A stretch of 64,000 bases of DNA, from NCBI RefSeq assembly GCF_027409185.1, contig NC_084475.1:15830130-15894129 (forward strand), read 5' to 3'. The notes under the pieces are model-generated. The model saw only the letters and a program-made list of their open reading frames with translations, searched no databases and was not told where the DNA came from. The number at the start of each line of letters is the position of its first letter. The first letter of the stretch is position 1. The translations under genes and the position numbers were made by a program. Source of the DNA: Cynocephalus volans. Its lineage: Eukaryota; Chordata; Mammalia; Dermoptera; Cynocephalidae. Positions 29,212 to 42,500 of this stretch are shown piece by piece.

Positions 29212-32200
29212 TTAACCCAAGACGAGGCTGGACTTGCCCCCAGGAGGGTTTCTTCTGGACGGCACTGGGGCCGGGGCCACTGGGCTGGGCACAGGTGCGG
29301 CGGGCACGGGCTTCTCCTCACCCTGCCCCAGGCTGCCTTGCAAGTCTGTGTCCACATTTTCTAGGAAAACAGAGAATGGAAATAATGTTAATAACTATTT
29401 CCTGTCAAGATTAAGAGTCTAAGCTTTTTCTTTTTTCAGTTTGAGGATGGTTTGAAACATACCTAAAGTATGAAGAAAACGAGTCACCCACCATGTCCCC
29501 ACTATCCAAAATTAACCTCTGTTTATGTTTTGCAATATTTGTTCTGTGTATGTTCTTTTCTAAATTACACAAATGTGTGATGATATAAAGATTCTAAATC
29601 AGAACATTAACAGGGAAACTATGTTTCTGACCCCCACCTACCTCCATATGGGTCCTGCTCTCCCTACTCCCAGGGGCCCTACCATGAGTTGTGTGCTTTC
29701 TTCTAGTCCATTTGTTTTGTGTATATATACAGGTAGCCACAGATAACACGTAATACTGTTTTGGTTGCATTTAACGTAAATGGTATCAACCTCCTTTTTT
29801 TCCACTCTTTTGGGAAGTTATCCATACTTACGCACATGGTCATAATTCACCATGCTTAGCTGCTTTATCGTATTTTATCACATGATATAGTATAGTATTT
29901 GTCCAGTCCTGATAGCAAAAAATTGGAACCAACCCAGCCATTCCAAACAAGGCTGTGATGCACATACGCTGTCATGTATGCACAAGGGGACACATACAAG
30001 GGCCACCATCTTCAATATGAACAGACATAACTCTCCACCTTCCCAGTGGCTGTGCCAAGTTCTACCGCACAAGTGTCTGAATACGAGTGTATTTCAAAAA
30101 CTTCATGGAAAAATGGAATTAAAGATAACACGAATCCTTCCAGGAACTTTGTGAAGACCCTCATATCCTTTTCTTACATCTTTGCCAGCACTTGGTAACA
30201 CTTACTTTAACATCTGCAAACCAAAGGGTGATGGATGTTATTTCATTCCTCTTTTATGTTAAATTTCCATAAAAACCATATGAGGTTGGATTTTCTTTTT
30301 TTAACCACAAAGATAGCCAACTGTCCTGACGTTTTGAAAGAGTCCAGCTTCCCCCTACTAAATTATAAGAACTTCTCCATTAATAATGGTAATTCCGTGT
30401 GTGTGTGCGCGTGTGTGCGTGCGTGTGTGTCTAGCCAGTACTGGGATCCAAACCCATAACCTTGGTGTTATAAGGCTGCACTCTAACCAACTGAGCTAAC
30501 TGGCCAGCCAGTTCTCATTGATATTAACTAGACACTTCCCACTCTAAAGTCCTGAGAGTTAGTGTATTATTATGCAACATCCTAGATATTGCATGATTGA
30601 GTCACTGACAAATTTGGGAAATTCCCAAAAAGCATATATTCTTAAACAAATTGTCTCTTAGTAGCAAGTAGTTTCCAAGCCTAGAAAAGCCACTGATTCA
30701 AACAAATTCAAGAGTGACTGCAAAAAAAACCCAAAAAACAAAAAAAAACCATCAAAACCCAAAACTATTTTCTGTGAAAGGAAATTATTACTAAGACTTT
30801 AATAGTTTAATAAATGTTAGACTTATTTTTAATTTTTTTAATGGCAGGTTTATTTCAGTGTTAAACCACTGAATTAAATTCAGTTGCATATTCGAAGTTT
30901 ACAGATATCTGTAAAAGATAATCCATAGAAGCCCTTTTTTGATGGATTTGCCTGAAAGAGTAGAACATAAAAACTGTCCTGTATTATTACAGGCATTATG
31001 GTCAGACTTCAGAAACAGGTTAATGCATGGAATTGCACCATAACTGTTTGGCCAAGTATACTAGAGATTTATGTTGAAATTATAATAAAATTCAAAGTCA
31101 GCACTTCTATCCAACAAAGCTTGCAATGATGGAAATGTTTGGTACCTGTGCTGTCCAACATGGCAGCCACTAGCCCTACGTGGCTTTTGAACATTTGAAA
31201 TGTGGCTAATACAAATGAATTACATTTATTTATTTATTTATTTATTCATTCATTCATTCATTCATTTTTGGTGGCTGGCCAGGGCAGGGATGAATTACTT
31301 TTATTATTTATTTACTTACTCACTTTTGGTGGCTGGCCAGTAAGGGGATCTGAACCCTTGGCCTTGGTGTTACCAGCACCATGCTCTAATCAAGTGAGCT
31401 AACAGGCCAGACTCTGAATTATTTATTTAGTCCCAGATAATTTAAAGTTTTTTTTTTTTTTTAAAAAGATGACCAGTAAGGGGATCTTAACCCTTGACTT
31501 GGTGGTGTCAGCACCACGCTCTCCCAAGTGAGCCAACCGGCCATCCCTATATAGGGATCTGAACTCGTGGCCGTGGTGTTATAAGCACCATACTCTCCCA
31601 AGTGAGCCACAGGCTGGCTCTTAATTTAAAGTTTAAGTTTAAATATCCACATGCAGCTTATGGCTACCAAAATGAACAACACAGTCTTAAAAGAATGGGG
31701 GCTGGCTGGTTAGCTCAGTAGATGTTGACCCAACACCAAGGTCAAGGGTTCAGATCCCCATACAGGCCAGCTGCAAAAAAAACCCAAAAGAAACCCAAGA
31801 AACTGAACATTAATTCGTAAGACCTGAGAAAATCTATCTTCAGGTTTAAAGACATTTATTCCCTTTATTCCCTTCCTTAGTTTCAAAATCCTGGATCAAT
31901 GAAACAGAAATACTATGATATACACTATATACTATAAGAACTTCAGATGGACTCATACCGGACACCCATGAAAAGTCCTAATTTTAAAAAAATTTAGTTT
32001 TTTTGGGCCGGCCCGTAGCTCACTCGGGAGAGTGTGGTGCTGAGAACACCAAGGCCCCGGGTTCGGATCCCATATACGGATGGCCGGTTCGCTCACTGTC
32101 TGAGCGTGGTGCTGACAACACCAAGTCAAGGGTTAAGATCCCCTTACCGGTCATCTTTAAAAAAAAAAAAAAAAAAAAAAAAATTTAGTTTTTTCAAGTT

Positions 32201-35200
32201 CCTCAAAGACTAAACATTAAAAATTCATCTTCCTAAAATCACTCGTCCTAAGTTTTGATTTAGCCAACTGAAACCAAAAAGTCCAAGGGGGGGAGATGTT
32301 TCTAAATTAAAAAATTGTACTTGGGTCAGAAACACAACAAAATCTCAGAAATATGCTACTGCTGCTTTTAGCATTTCGTTTTATGAATTTTTGGAATATT
32401 GTATATTAGTTAAGTTATAATATAATGCATATAATGCATAAACTACTCAACTAACAAGCAAAATTTGAGTGTGAAGCTTGCTAAAATGACAGCTCTCACA
32501 ATGATGAACTAAAACTCAGAGAAAAAGGGTCACCCATTAGTCTCCTATGGCTACGCGGTTATAAAAGAAACAGGTTCAGGGCCGAGCCCGTGGCGCACTC
32601 GGGAGAGTGCGGCGCTGGGAGCGCAGCAACGCTCCCGCCGCGGGTTCGGATCCTATATAGGAATGGCCGGTGCACTCACTGGCTGAGTACCGGTCACAAA
32701 AAAAGACAGAAACAAAAACAAAACAAAAAAAATAAAAAATAAAAGAAACAGGTTCAAATGCATTAAGTTCTCAAGTCCTACGATAAGTGTCCCTTAAATA
32801 ACCTAGGAAAATAAGTCCAACTTATTGCAAATACAAAACAAAAACAAAATTCCACATTAAAAAAAAAAAAAAAATCCAGGGTAAAGAGAATACAGACAAG
32901 TTCAGCCTGAGACAACTTATCAATCCAGGTTGTTTCATTTCTGCTGGTGGGACAGGGCCTCACACTATCCAAGCCTAACTGAATTCTTCACTGGCTGTTT
33001 GGATGGATCAAACAGTTAATGAATATTCTGAAGGACACAAAATTAACCGTGGTAGTTTATTCTCATGAATTAAGCTCATTCCTGCCAATCTTGTATCTGT
33101 CTTACACTATTAATGGAACTGTTTTGTGTTTCCCAAATAGATAACAACATACCAAAAAAGAAAAGCAGGGGAAGGGTGGGGAGGGGATAAGCACTCATGA
33201 AGACTAAATAAGCAGCAGCAGGCCTTAATTTAAATGTCTGTCCAGTCAGGGGCTGGCCCATGGCTTACTTGGGAGAGCGTGGTGCTGACAACACCAAGGC
33301 CACAGGTTAAGATCCCCTTACCAGTCCTCTTTAAAAAATAATGAATGAATGAATGAATGAATGAACGAACGAACGAACAAGGACACCTACATCTGAATAG
33401 AAAAAACGATTCATAATAAGGATCAAAGAATCAGAACTGAAAGAAATGCAGCAGACCATCTAACTTGCCTGAAGACAGGGAAAACTTATGCCTAAATTTC
33501 CTAGACCTTCTCCCTCTTTCTTACAGATTTCCCAGGATGACAACTCCAAAGTCCTCCCTGTAGCTATTCCTTTCCTTACCCAAAAATTCAAGGCAATTTC
33601 TCTTATATCCAAACAAAATCTTATTTAAACTGATCAGAGTATCCTGTGATAAAGTAAACCTTGCAACAGAACTGGGGTTGAGGGCCGAGCCCGTGGCGCA
33701 CTCGGGAGAGTGCGGCGCTGGGAGCGCGGCAACGCTCCCGCCGCGGGTTCGAATCCTATATAGGAATGGCCGGTGCACTCACTGGCTGAGTGCCAGTCAC
33801 GAAAAAGACAAAAAAAAAAAAAAAAGAACTGGGGTTGACCTTTAACCCAACAGATATATCTTGAATCATTATGACCTTTGTCATTTTACGACAAATGAGC
33901 TAAAAGTTACAAGTCAGGAACACAGAATAATAAGGTGACAAAATGAGTAACCATTAAAAAAAAAAGAAGGGGGGGCCGAGCCCGTGGCATACTCAGGAGA
34001 GTGCGGCGCTGGGAGCGCAGCGACGCTCCTGCCGCGGGTTCGGATCCTATATGGGAATGGCCGGTGCGCTCACTGGCTGAGTGCCAGTCACGAAAAAGAC
34101 AAAAAAAAAAAAAAAAAAAAAAAAAAGAATGAAGGACTTGTCACAGTATACAATTCAATGTGCTGTTTACCTGGAGAACCTATAACAAACTGAGCTGGGG
34201 CCGGAAAGAGGGGAAGCAGGGAAGAGCTTTATTAATTATTCAGTAGGACTAATGACACATTGTCCATCTTTATCAGTGCTCTCACATACTTCCCCCCAAA
34301 TTTATAATTATATCCACTGGCCCAAATCAATGAATAAAGAATAGCTGATTCTTACTAAATAAGGTCTGACAGTGGAAGTGTTCAGAATATGAAAAGCAAG
34401 GGCCGGCCTGTGGCTCACTTGGGAGAGTGTCGTACTGACAACATCAAGGCCACAGGTTCGGATCCCTATATAGGGATGGCCGGTTGGCTCACTTCAGAGA
34501 ACGTGGTGTTGACAACACCAAGTCAAGGGTTAAGATCCCCTTACCGGTCATTTTTTAAAAACGAATATGAAAACCAGCAGAATCAAAAAGCCTAAAAGAT
34601 TTTTATCTCCAGAGCTGTCTTTCCAAATGGCACAAATTGGACACAAACAGTAACTAATATGTCTTCAATCCAGTGAAAACATGATTGGTCTTATCAGGAA
34701 GAACCCAGGCAATGCTCACAAGGGCTCAGCAGCTTCTCCTCCTGCCAAGCCCCATCATGAAACAGTTTAAGAGGGCAGAGGAGGAAGCTAGCTATGGTAC
34801 TTTCTTTTTTTGGCAGCTGGCCAGTACAGGGATCTTAACCTTGGCCTTGGTGTTATCAACACCGTGCTCTAACTAGCTGAGCTAACCAGTCAGCCCAGGA
34901 ATTTGGTTTTTGAACACTTCTTTTTCCGTATGAAGGCTGCATCACAAAATGTAATGGTAGGAAAAGGCTTTGGGGAAGCAGCTTCTTCCTTCCAGACCAG
35001 AGGGCCTTGTGACTGCTACATTTCACCAAGTCAACTTGAACCTGATTACTGCTGCCTGACACTTGTAAACCTTACATCATACTCATCAGCAATTCTCTGG
35101 CACTTGTTAGAGAAGTGACAATAAACACTTCAAAGATTTAAAATAATTTAAGTAAATGATTACAGCTCATTTCTTTTTTTTTTTTTTTTTTTTTTTTTTG

Positions 35201-38200
35201 TCGTTTTTTCGTGACCGGCACTCAGCCAATGAGTGCACTGGTCAGTCCTATATAGGATCCGAACCCGCGGCGGGAGAGTCGCCGCGCTCCCAGCGCAGCA
35301 CTCTACCAAGTGCGCCACGGGCTCGGCCCCAGCTCATTTCTAATAATAATTAGCAATATGGATGGCTAACTGAAAATTTACATCTGCCTCCTAAATCATC
35401 ATTTACAAAATCATCATGCAGGTAATCAATGATGTCTTGCTGAATAAGCAACTCAGTACAAAAATCAAATGAACTTTGTAAACTGAATGCTGTGAGCTGA
35501 GCTTAAAATGCCAGAGTCTCTTATTAAAAGCTCTCATTAAGTGTAACAAATACCAACCTGATTAATGTATGTGTATTTTTAAAGGATTATCTGGGGCCGA
35601 GCCCGTGGCGCACTCGGGAGAGTGCGGCGCTGGGAGCGCAGCGACACTCCCGTCGCAGGTTCAGATCCTATATAGGAATGGCCGGTGCACTCACTGGCTG
35701 AGTACCGGTCACGAAAAAGACAAAAAAAAAAAAAAAAAGGATTATCTGGGTTTTTTTTTTTCCTTTCTAGTACATTTCTATGCATTCATCTCATTGCTGG
35801 CAGATTAAACATGTGGCCATGTTTGCTAACTTTCTAGTTTCATCTTCCCTCTCTACCCAGCGTATGTTGACACTTGGGGCATGGCCAATTGTCACTCCCT
35901 AGTCTCTTTCCCCAAGACAATGACTTCAATCAAAATTCAGATCTGTTCTTTTTTTTTTTTTTAAAGATGACCGGTAAGGGGATCTTAACCCTTGGCTTGG
36001 TGTTGTCAGCACCACACTCAGCCAGTGAGCGAATCGGCCATCCCTATATAGAATCCGAACCCGTGGCCTTGGTGTTATCAGCACCGCACTCTCCCGAGTG
36101 AGCCACAGGCCAGCCCTCAGATCTGTTCTAAAACCTTTTACAGAACCAGAAGTTTGGTCTTCATAAATACTCACCATGAATGTCACCTTCTCCCTGAAAA
36201 AGAAAAAAATTTAAAAATTTACTTTCTATTTTAATTGTATAACACAAATAAGTCACAGATCAGAGAGGCTAACATCTATTTGAAACCAAATGTGTAATTT
36301 CATTTTGATACAATCAAGTACAGAGTGATCTTGCTGCAACCTTTATTCAACTTGGGACAATACTATACAAAAATTCTGCACGATAAATCACCCCAGTGCC
36401 AGTCACACACCGAAAACACCAGAAAGAACCTTAACATTTACTCTGATGACCTAATACCAATTAGCATTTCAGAGGAATTTTTATCAGAATGGGAAACTGG
36501 TAAATCTATCCTTCCACATCTCTTCCTTTTTTCTCCTTATCTAGCTGTTAAACTCCAAAGTCCTCTCTAGAGCTCTCCCCACACTCAGACAGTTGATGGC
36601 TCAATGAGCTTTAAGATCCTAGGCAGGAGGACTTCCTACCAGGCAAGGTCTTTTCAGACAACTCGAAGCGTGGTAGCAGTAATCATCTGCAGACACAACT
36701 GTTGGTAACAGCCAGTGCTAAAGCCTCCTGGAGTTCAACTCAAAACCAGCATCCACACACAACTAAAACAGTCCTTGAACTCATAAATGCTACTATATAT
36801 GAGATGCACAGGAAGTGAGTGTCATCCACAGGTTCCAAAGAGCAACACTGAATGATATAACCCTAATGGTAAAAGACACACCTGAACAGATCAAGATCAG
36901 GTTTAACTTTTCTGACTTTACTCTGCTTATCAATCTTCCATCACCGATATGGACCAGCCCCTTTCCTAATTACCTCTACAGAAAATTTCTGTGGCAGAAC
37001 TGAAACTCTTAGTAAAAAAAAAAAAAAAAAAAGGAGGAAGTTTATTTCTAAGTCATGTTGACCTTAAAGCCTTTCTTTCCTCATGTTGTCACACTGACCT
37101 TCAGATCTAAGAAGTCTCCAGAGTTTGCTTCAGAAGAGTTCCTTCTCTGCAGTCCAGACGACTCTGAATCTTCCCTGCCACCACTAGACTTGGCACCTAA
37201 AAGTCAAAATATACGAGGAATACAGTAGAAAGACCTAAAGCAAAAGTTTTTTTTTTTTTTTAAAGATGACCGGTAAGGGGATCTTAACCCTTGACTTGGT
37301 GTTGTCAGCACCACGCTCACCCAGTGAGCAAACCGGCCATCCCTATATAGGATCCAAACCCATGGCCTTGGTGTTATCAGCACCGCACTCTCCCCAGTGA
37401 GCCATGGGCCGGCCCTAAGCAAAACAGTTTTTAAGGAGCTGACATTATGTGTTAGTCTCATATTACAAAATGAGGAAACAGTCCTAGAGAGGTTAAGTTG
37501 ATGGCTTAAAAACTCTACATAGGGACTAAATAACCCAATCTGACTTCAGTCCTCATTCTGATCCATCACCTAGACTGTGAGTATTTCCCAGCACTTTCCT
37601 CTCACGTTCTGCTTGAACTATTGTCTATTTTATTACCATTAAGTTAGATTTTGCTCATCAGTACAAAACTGGCCGTGGTTGCTTATGCTGAGTCCATCCC
37701 TTTGAACAGTGATCACAGACAAAAGCCGTACCTGCCGACTTGGCCCACGAAGGGGAATTTTCCTCAGGTGTCCCGAAGATGTTAGAGGCCATTTTATTCT
37801 TCCTCATAGGTTGTTCTGTTGGTTCATCAAAGCCTAATGAAAAATTGGATCCACCACCTGGAGGCCGCAAAACCCTAGAAATAATGGCAAAATGTCAATT
37901 TCAGATCATAGCAAAACATTTCTTGGCATAAACATTTCCAAACACCTTTCATTTCAGTTCTCTTACTCAGTCATTTCCCCCACACCCCACAAAAGAGAGT
38001 TGTAAATGAGAAAAAGGGATCAATTCCATCATGACATAAATTCAAGGATGGATATTAAGATACCAAACACTGCTATATAATATTCGTCATCAGGTCATCC
38101 ATCACACAAGGCAGCTGAAACAGCCTGAATGTCATCACAAGTAACAGCCTGGTTGGTGTCCCCTTTTTGGAAATGGCAAAAGGCTGAATGGACCTTGCCC

Positions 38201-39513
38201 TGCTGGGCATAGCTGAATATATTTGCAAAGTTTATTTTTTAAATTTTTTATTATTTTTTTAAGATGACTGGTAAGGGGATCTTAACCCTTGACTTGGTGT
38301 TGTCAGCACCACATTTTCCCAAGTGAGCTAACCGGCCATCCCTCTATAGGGATCCGAACCCGTGGCCTTGGTGTTGTCAGCACCACACTCTCCCAAGTGA
38401 GCCACGGGCCGGCCCTTATATTTGCAAAGTTTAGAAGCATGTCTTATTATTTATCCATTTATAAAGCACTTTCATTTTTATTTTCAACTAAATAAAAAAT
38501 ATATGTATAAGTTAACTTGACCAATTTAGAAGCCCAAAAGAGCTGATAATAAAAAGTCTCTTCCATCTCAACATCACCAATAAGCTCTGTTTATATACTT
38601 GTCCCTCACTGTTCTAACTGATAAACGTGACTGGCCACAAGAGAAAGGAAGTGTAAGATTCGTGCCGTGTTTTATACCATGTTCCCTTGGACATCATCTA
38701 CAGTTTTTTTGTTTGTTTGTTTGTTTTTTGATGGTTGGCAGAGGGATCGAACCCCAGACCTCGGTGTTATCACCACCATGCTCTAACTACCTAAGCCAAC
38801 CAGCCAGCCCCTACTGATTTTTGTTCAACATAAAAACACAGTACTTTCAAATTTCTAAATCTTCCTGCCACAGGTTGACCAATTTGTCTCCTTCTGGAAA
38901 CACTCAATTTAATTCCCCTTGCCACCTCTCAAAACAGAAAATCGAAAGGTTTTCATGAGAAGACTTTATAACTACTGATTCAGTTCCTTTACTGATGATA
39001 GGAATGGTTTGGTTTTCTATTTCTTCTTAAATCAGTTTGAATAAGAAATATTTTTCTAGGAATATGTCTTTTTTCCAAATTTCCAAATAAATACAGTTGT
39101 CATTTGTAAATTCTGCTCATTATCTTAGAAAAGAAAGGCTGAATTAAACACTTAAGGTATAAATTCCCTTCTAAGTACCCTTTTAGAGGGATTCCCAAGT
39201 TTTGATATAAAACTTTACATCATTTCATTCTAAATATTTTCTCACTTCCATTTTCTTTGACCCTTAGGATATTTAGAGTGCATTTTTATGTTGCCAAACA
39301 TAGGGGTCTTTCTAGTTTATTGATTCCTAGTTTTAAATTATAATGCAGACGACAGAGTCTGTATGACATGAATCCTTTAAAATTTGATAAGATTTGCCTT
39401 ACGGCCTAACATGTGGTCAATTTTGTAAATCTGTGTGCTTGCTTGAGAAGAATGTGTCTTTGCCAATGTTCTCTATGTGTCTACTAGATCAAGCTTACTA
39501 AGTTGTTCAAATC

Positions 39514-39545
<32 letters not shown>

Positions 39546-42500
39546 CCGGTGACCGGCGCTCAGCCAGGGAGTGCACCGATCATCCTTATATAGGATCTGA
39601 ACCCGCGGCGGCGGGAGCGTCGCCGCGCTGCTAGCGCAGCACGCTACCGAGTGCGCCACGGGCTCAGCCCCAAATCTGATTTTTTAATATGTTTTACCAT
39701 TTGCTGAATCTGTTCACAACTTCTACAATGGTGGGTTTGTTTGTCAGTTTCTCCTCAGAATTTTGTCAAGATAAAAGAGTTCTTCCTCAAAAGGAGTATT
39801 TTAGACCAGTAGGAAAAACTGCATTGAGTCAACTGGCCAGCCATTTTGACTAAACAAATAAAATATATATCCTTACCTCACTTCATTTACCAAAACAAAT
39901 TCCGGCTAAGTCAAATATTTCAATTTAGAGACTAAAACAAAACTACTGGAAAAAAATATGTATAAATATGGTTCTAGTCTTGAAGAAAAGGGCTTTTTAA
40001 GCACAAGATAAAAGTCAGAAACCATGAAAAGATGGACAGATTAAACTTGGCAAAAATATCTGACAAAAGATACACTAGTATAGAAAATGCTCTTAAAAGT
40101 AATATTAAAAAGAGAAAAACGAACAGAAGGTACTAATAGGCAATTTAAAAATATGGATAACCTCTAAACATTAAACATCCAACCTAAATATAAATAAGTA
40201 AATAAATAAAAACCCAACCTCACTAACAAATAAATTACTTTAAAACAAAAGGATACATTGTATGCTTATTAGATTGGTAGATATGAAAAGAATGTCAACT
40301 CCCAGCATTCAAGTATGAGAGCATAAGTTTGTATAAACTTTCTTTTTGGGGGTGGGTGGGGGCGGGTAGCTGGCTGGCACAGGAGCCAAACCCTTGACCT
40401 TGGTATTATCAGTACTGCGCTTTAACCAAGTGAGCAACTGGCCAGCCCGATTTGTACAAACTTTCTAGAGGATATTTTGACAATATGTATTAAATGTTCA
40501 AATTTGCATTTCATCTGAACCAGCTTTCCTACTTCCAGAAATTAATAAATAACCAGACATATATACAAGGATACTCCTTGTTAATCTGTAAAAAAAATTG
40601 GAAACATCCTAATTGTCCATTAATAGGAGGTTGGTTATCAAAGCATGTCCATACAATAGAAAGCTATATACAGTAGGGTGAGATCTATTAGTGGATGTGA
40701 AAAGTTACCCAAAATAGTGAATGAAAAAAGCTGGAAAACAAATGAGCCCAATTACATGTAATATAAAATTATGTGTATAGAGACACGCATAGCTATGTGA
40801 CCTCGGATGAGTTGCTTAACCTCGCTATGCCTTGGTTTTCTCTTCTGTAAAATGAGAATAGTATCTGCCTCATAAGACTATTTGACGATATCATATCTAT
40901 CGTGCTTGTAACAGTACCTAGAACATGGTAATCATGCTATTAGCTATTACTGTAACCATAACTAGACATAAATATCACCACAATGTTATTTGGGGTTCCC
41001 TCTCATAGACAGGGAATGTTAATGTCTTTTTTGTACTTCATATTTTTCTGTATTGCTATTCATCCAGAATTCTTTTATTTATTTATTTTTGGGGGGTGAC
41101 TGGCCAGTACTGGGATCCGAACCCGTGACCTTAGTGTTCTCTAACACCAAGGCTGCACTCTAACCAATTTAGCTAACTGGCCAGCCCTAAAATTCTTTTA
41201 AAGACTGCTGCTGGGTTCCAGAATTCCCTAACCATTTTTCTTTTGATAGTCTTACTTATGCCCACTGTTCATTAGAAATGAATGTGATCATTCATTCACC
41301 TGTGTCCACTCTGGCTCTCTAGACAAATCCCAGCTCCTCAGTTCCCTCGGGTATAGGCAGGAGCCCTGGCTCAGCACCCTCACGCTGCCCCTCACACGAC
41401 TCACCCACTGTCCCTTCCTGCCCTGTCCTGCATCCTTTTCTGCCAGACTGCAATGTCCCGAAGATGCAAGGTTTGGATAGGCAGGAACAGAGGGGATCTG
41501 ACAAACTTTGCCTCCTATCAACACGGCCTCCTCTCAAACATTGCAAGAGAGGTGCTCACCACCTTTACCAGTCCAGTCGAGCCACTTTCTTCACTGTTTC
41601 AAAAACAGTTCTGGTTCATCTCCACCTCAGAGTTTCCACCGGCTTATTTCCTCCTGCCTCGATGACTCTCCGTCCTTCCCTCAGTGCCTATTCAAACCCA
41701 GCCCATCTCTTAAACCTCCACCTCCTCCATGAAGCAGTTTAGTAGAGCGCTCCATGATCTCAAAGGATAACAGTATACCAGAGGAAAAGGATCCAGACGG
41801 TAAGTACTTTTAGCTTTGTGGATCACGTCTTTCTGAGCTAGTCACTGTCATGTTGCACAAAGGCAGCCACAGACAATAGGAAAATGAGTGTGGCTGTATT
41901 TAGGAGACTGAAATTGGATTTTCATATAATTTTCACAAGACATGAAATATTCTTCTACTTGCTATTTTCAACCATTTATAAATGTAAAAATCATTTGCAG
42001 TTCACAGGCCCTACAGAAATTAGTGCCGGCTGGGTTTGGCCTGCAGGTGGTAGTTTGCTGAGTTCTGCTCTGTGTGCTTCGACATCTTTAGGACAGCAAA
42101 GTCAGGCCCTGAGGAGCTTTAAATAAACTGCCCAACATTAGTTAATGACACAGATGGAACCAAAACGAAATCCTCAGTACCTGGCAGGCATATAACAAGT
42201 GCTCAAAGTGCTTAAATGGGAGAACCACACAAAGCCATTTTTCTCTTGAAACTACAAACTGCTTTGATAAAGGTTTTCTTGTTTCCTAACCTTGGAGCGT
42301 CTTATATTTCTTATATAGTCCCTCTAGCTTCCTCCCCTAAATGTAATACAGTCATGCACTGCGAAATGACAGACTGCATATATGACAGTAGTCCCATAGT
42401 CCCATAAGATTATAATGCAGGTGGAGGTGTGTAGTAGGCTATACCACGTAGGTATGTGTAAGTACACTCTATGATGTTCACACAACAATGAAAATACCTA

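Larger units (their letters stand above)
31080..31690. repeat. hAT-type MER element, broken by SINEs
   Basis: 'gctgtccaacatggcagcc', 'actagccctacgtggc', and the complementary 'ccacatgcagcttatggct' near 31650. Several CYN SINEs are inserted between. Confidence 0.5.
29361..36174 (-). other. JPT1: JPT1 intron 4 (6.8 kb)
   Basis: Contains an L1M fragment (about 29430-30080), an 80-bp mariner-like MITE, a hAT-type MER element broken up by SINEs (about 31080-31690), and many CYN SINEs. Confidence 0.85.
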
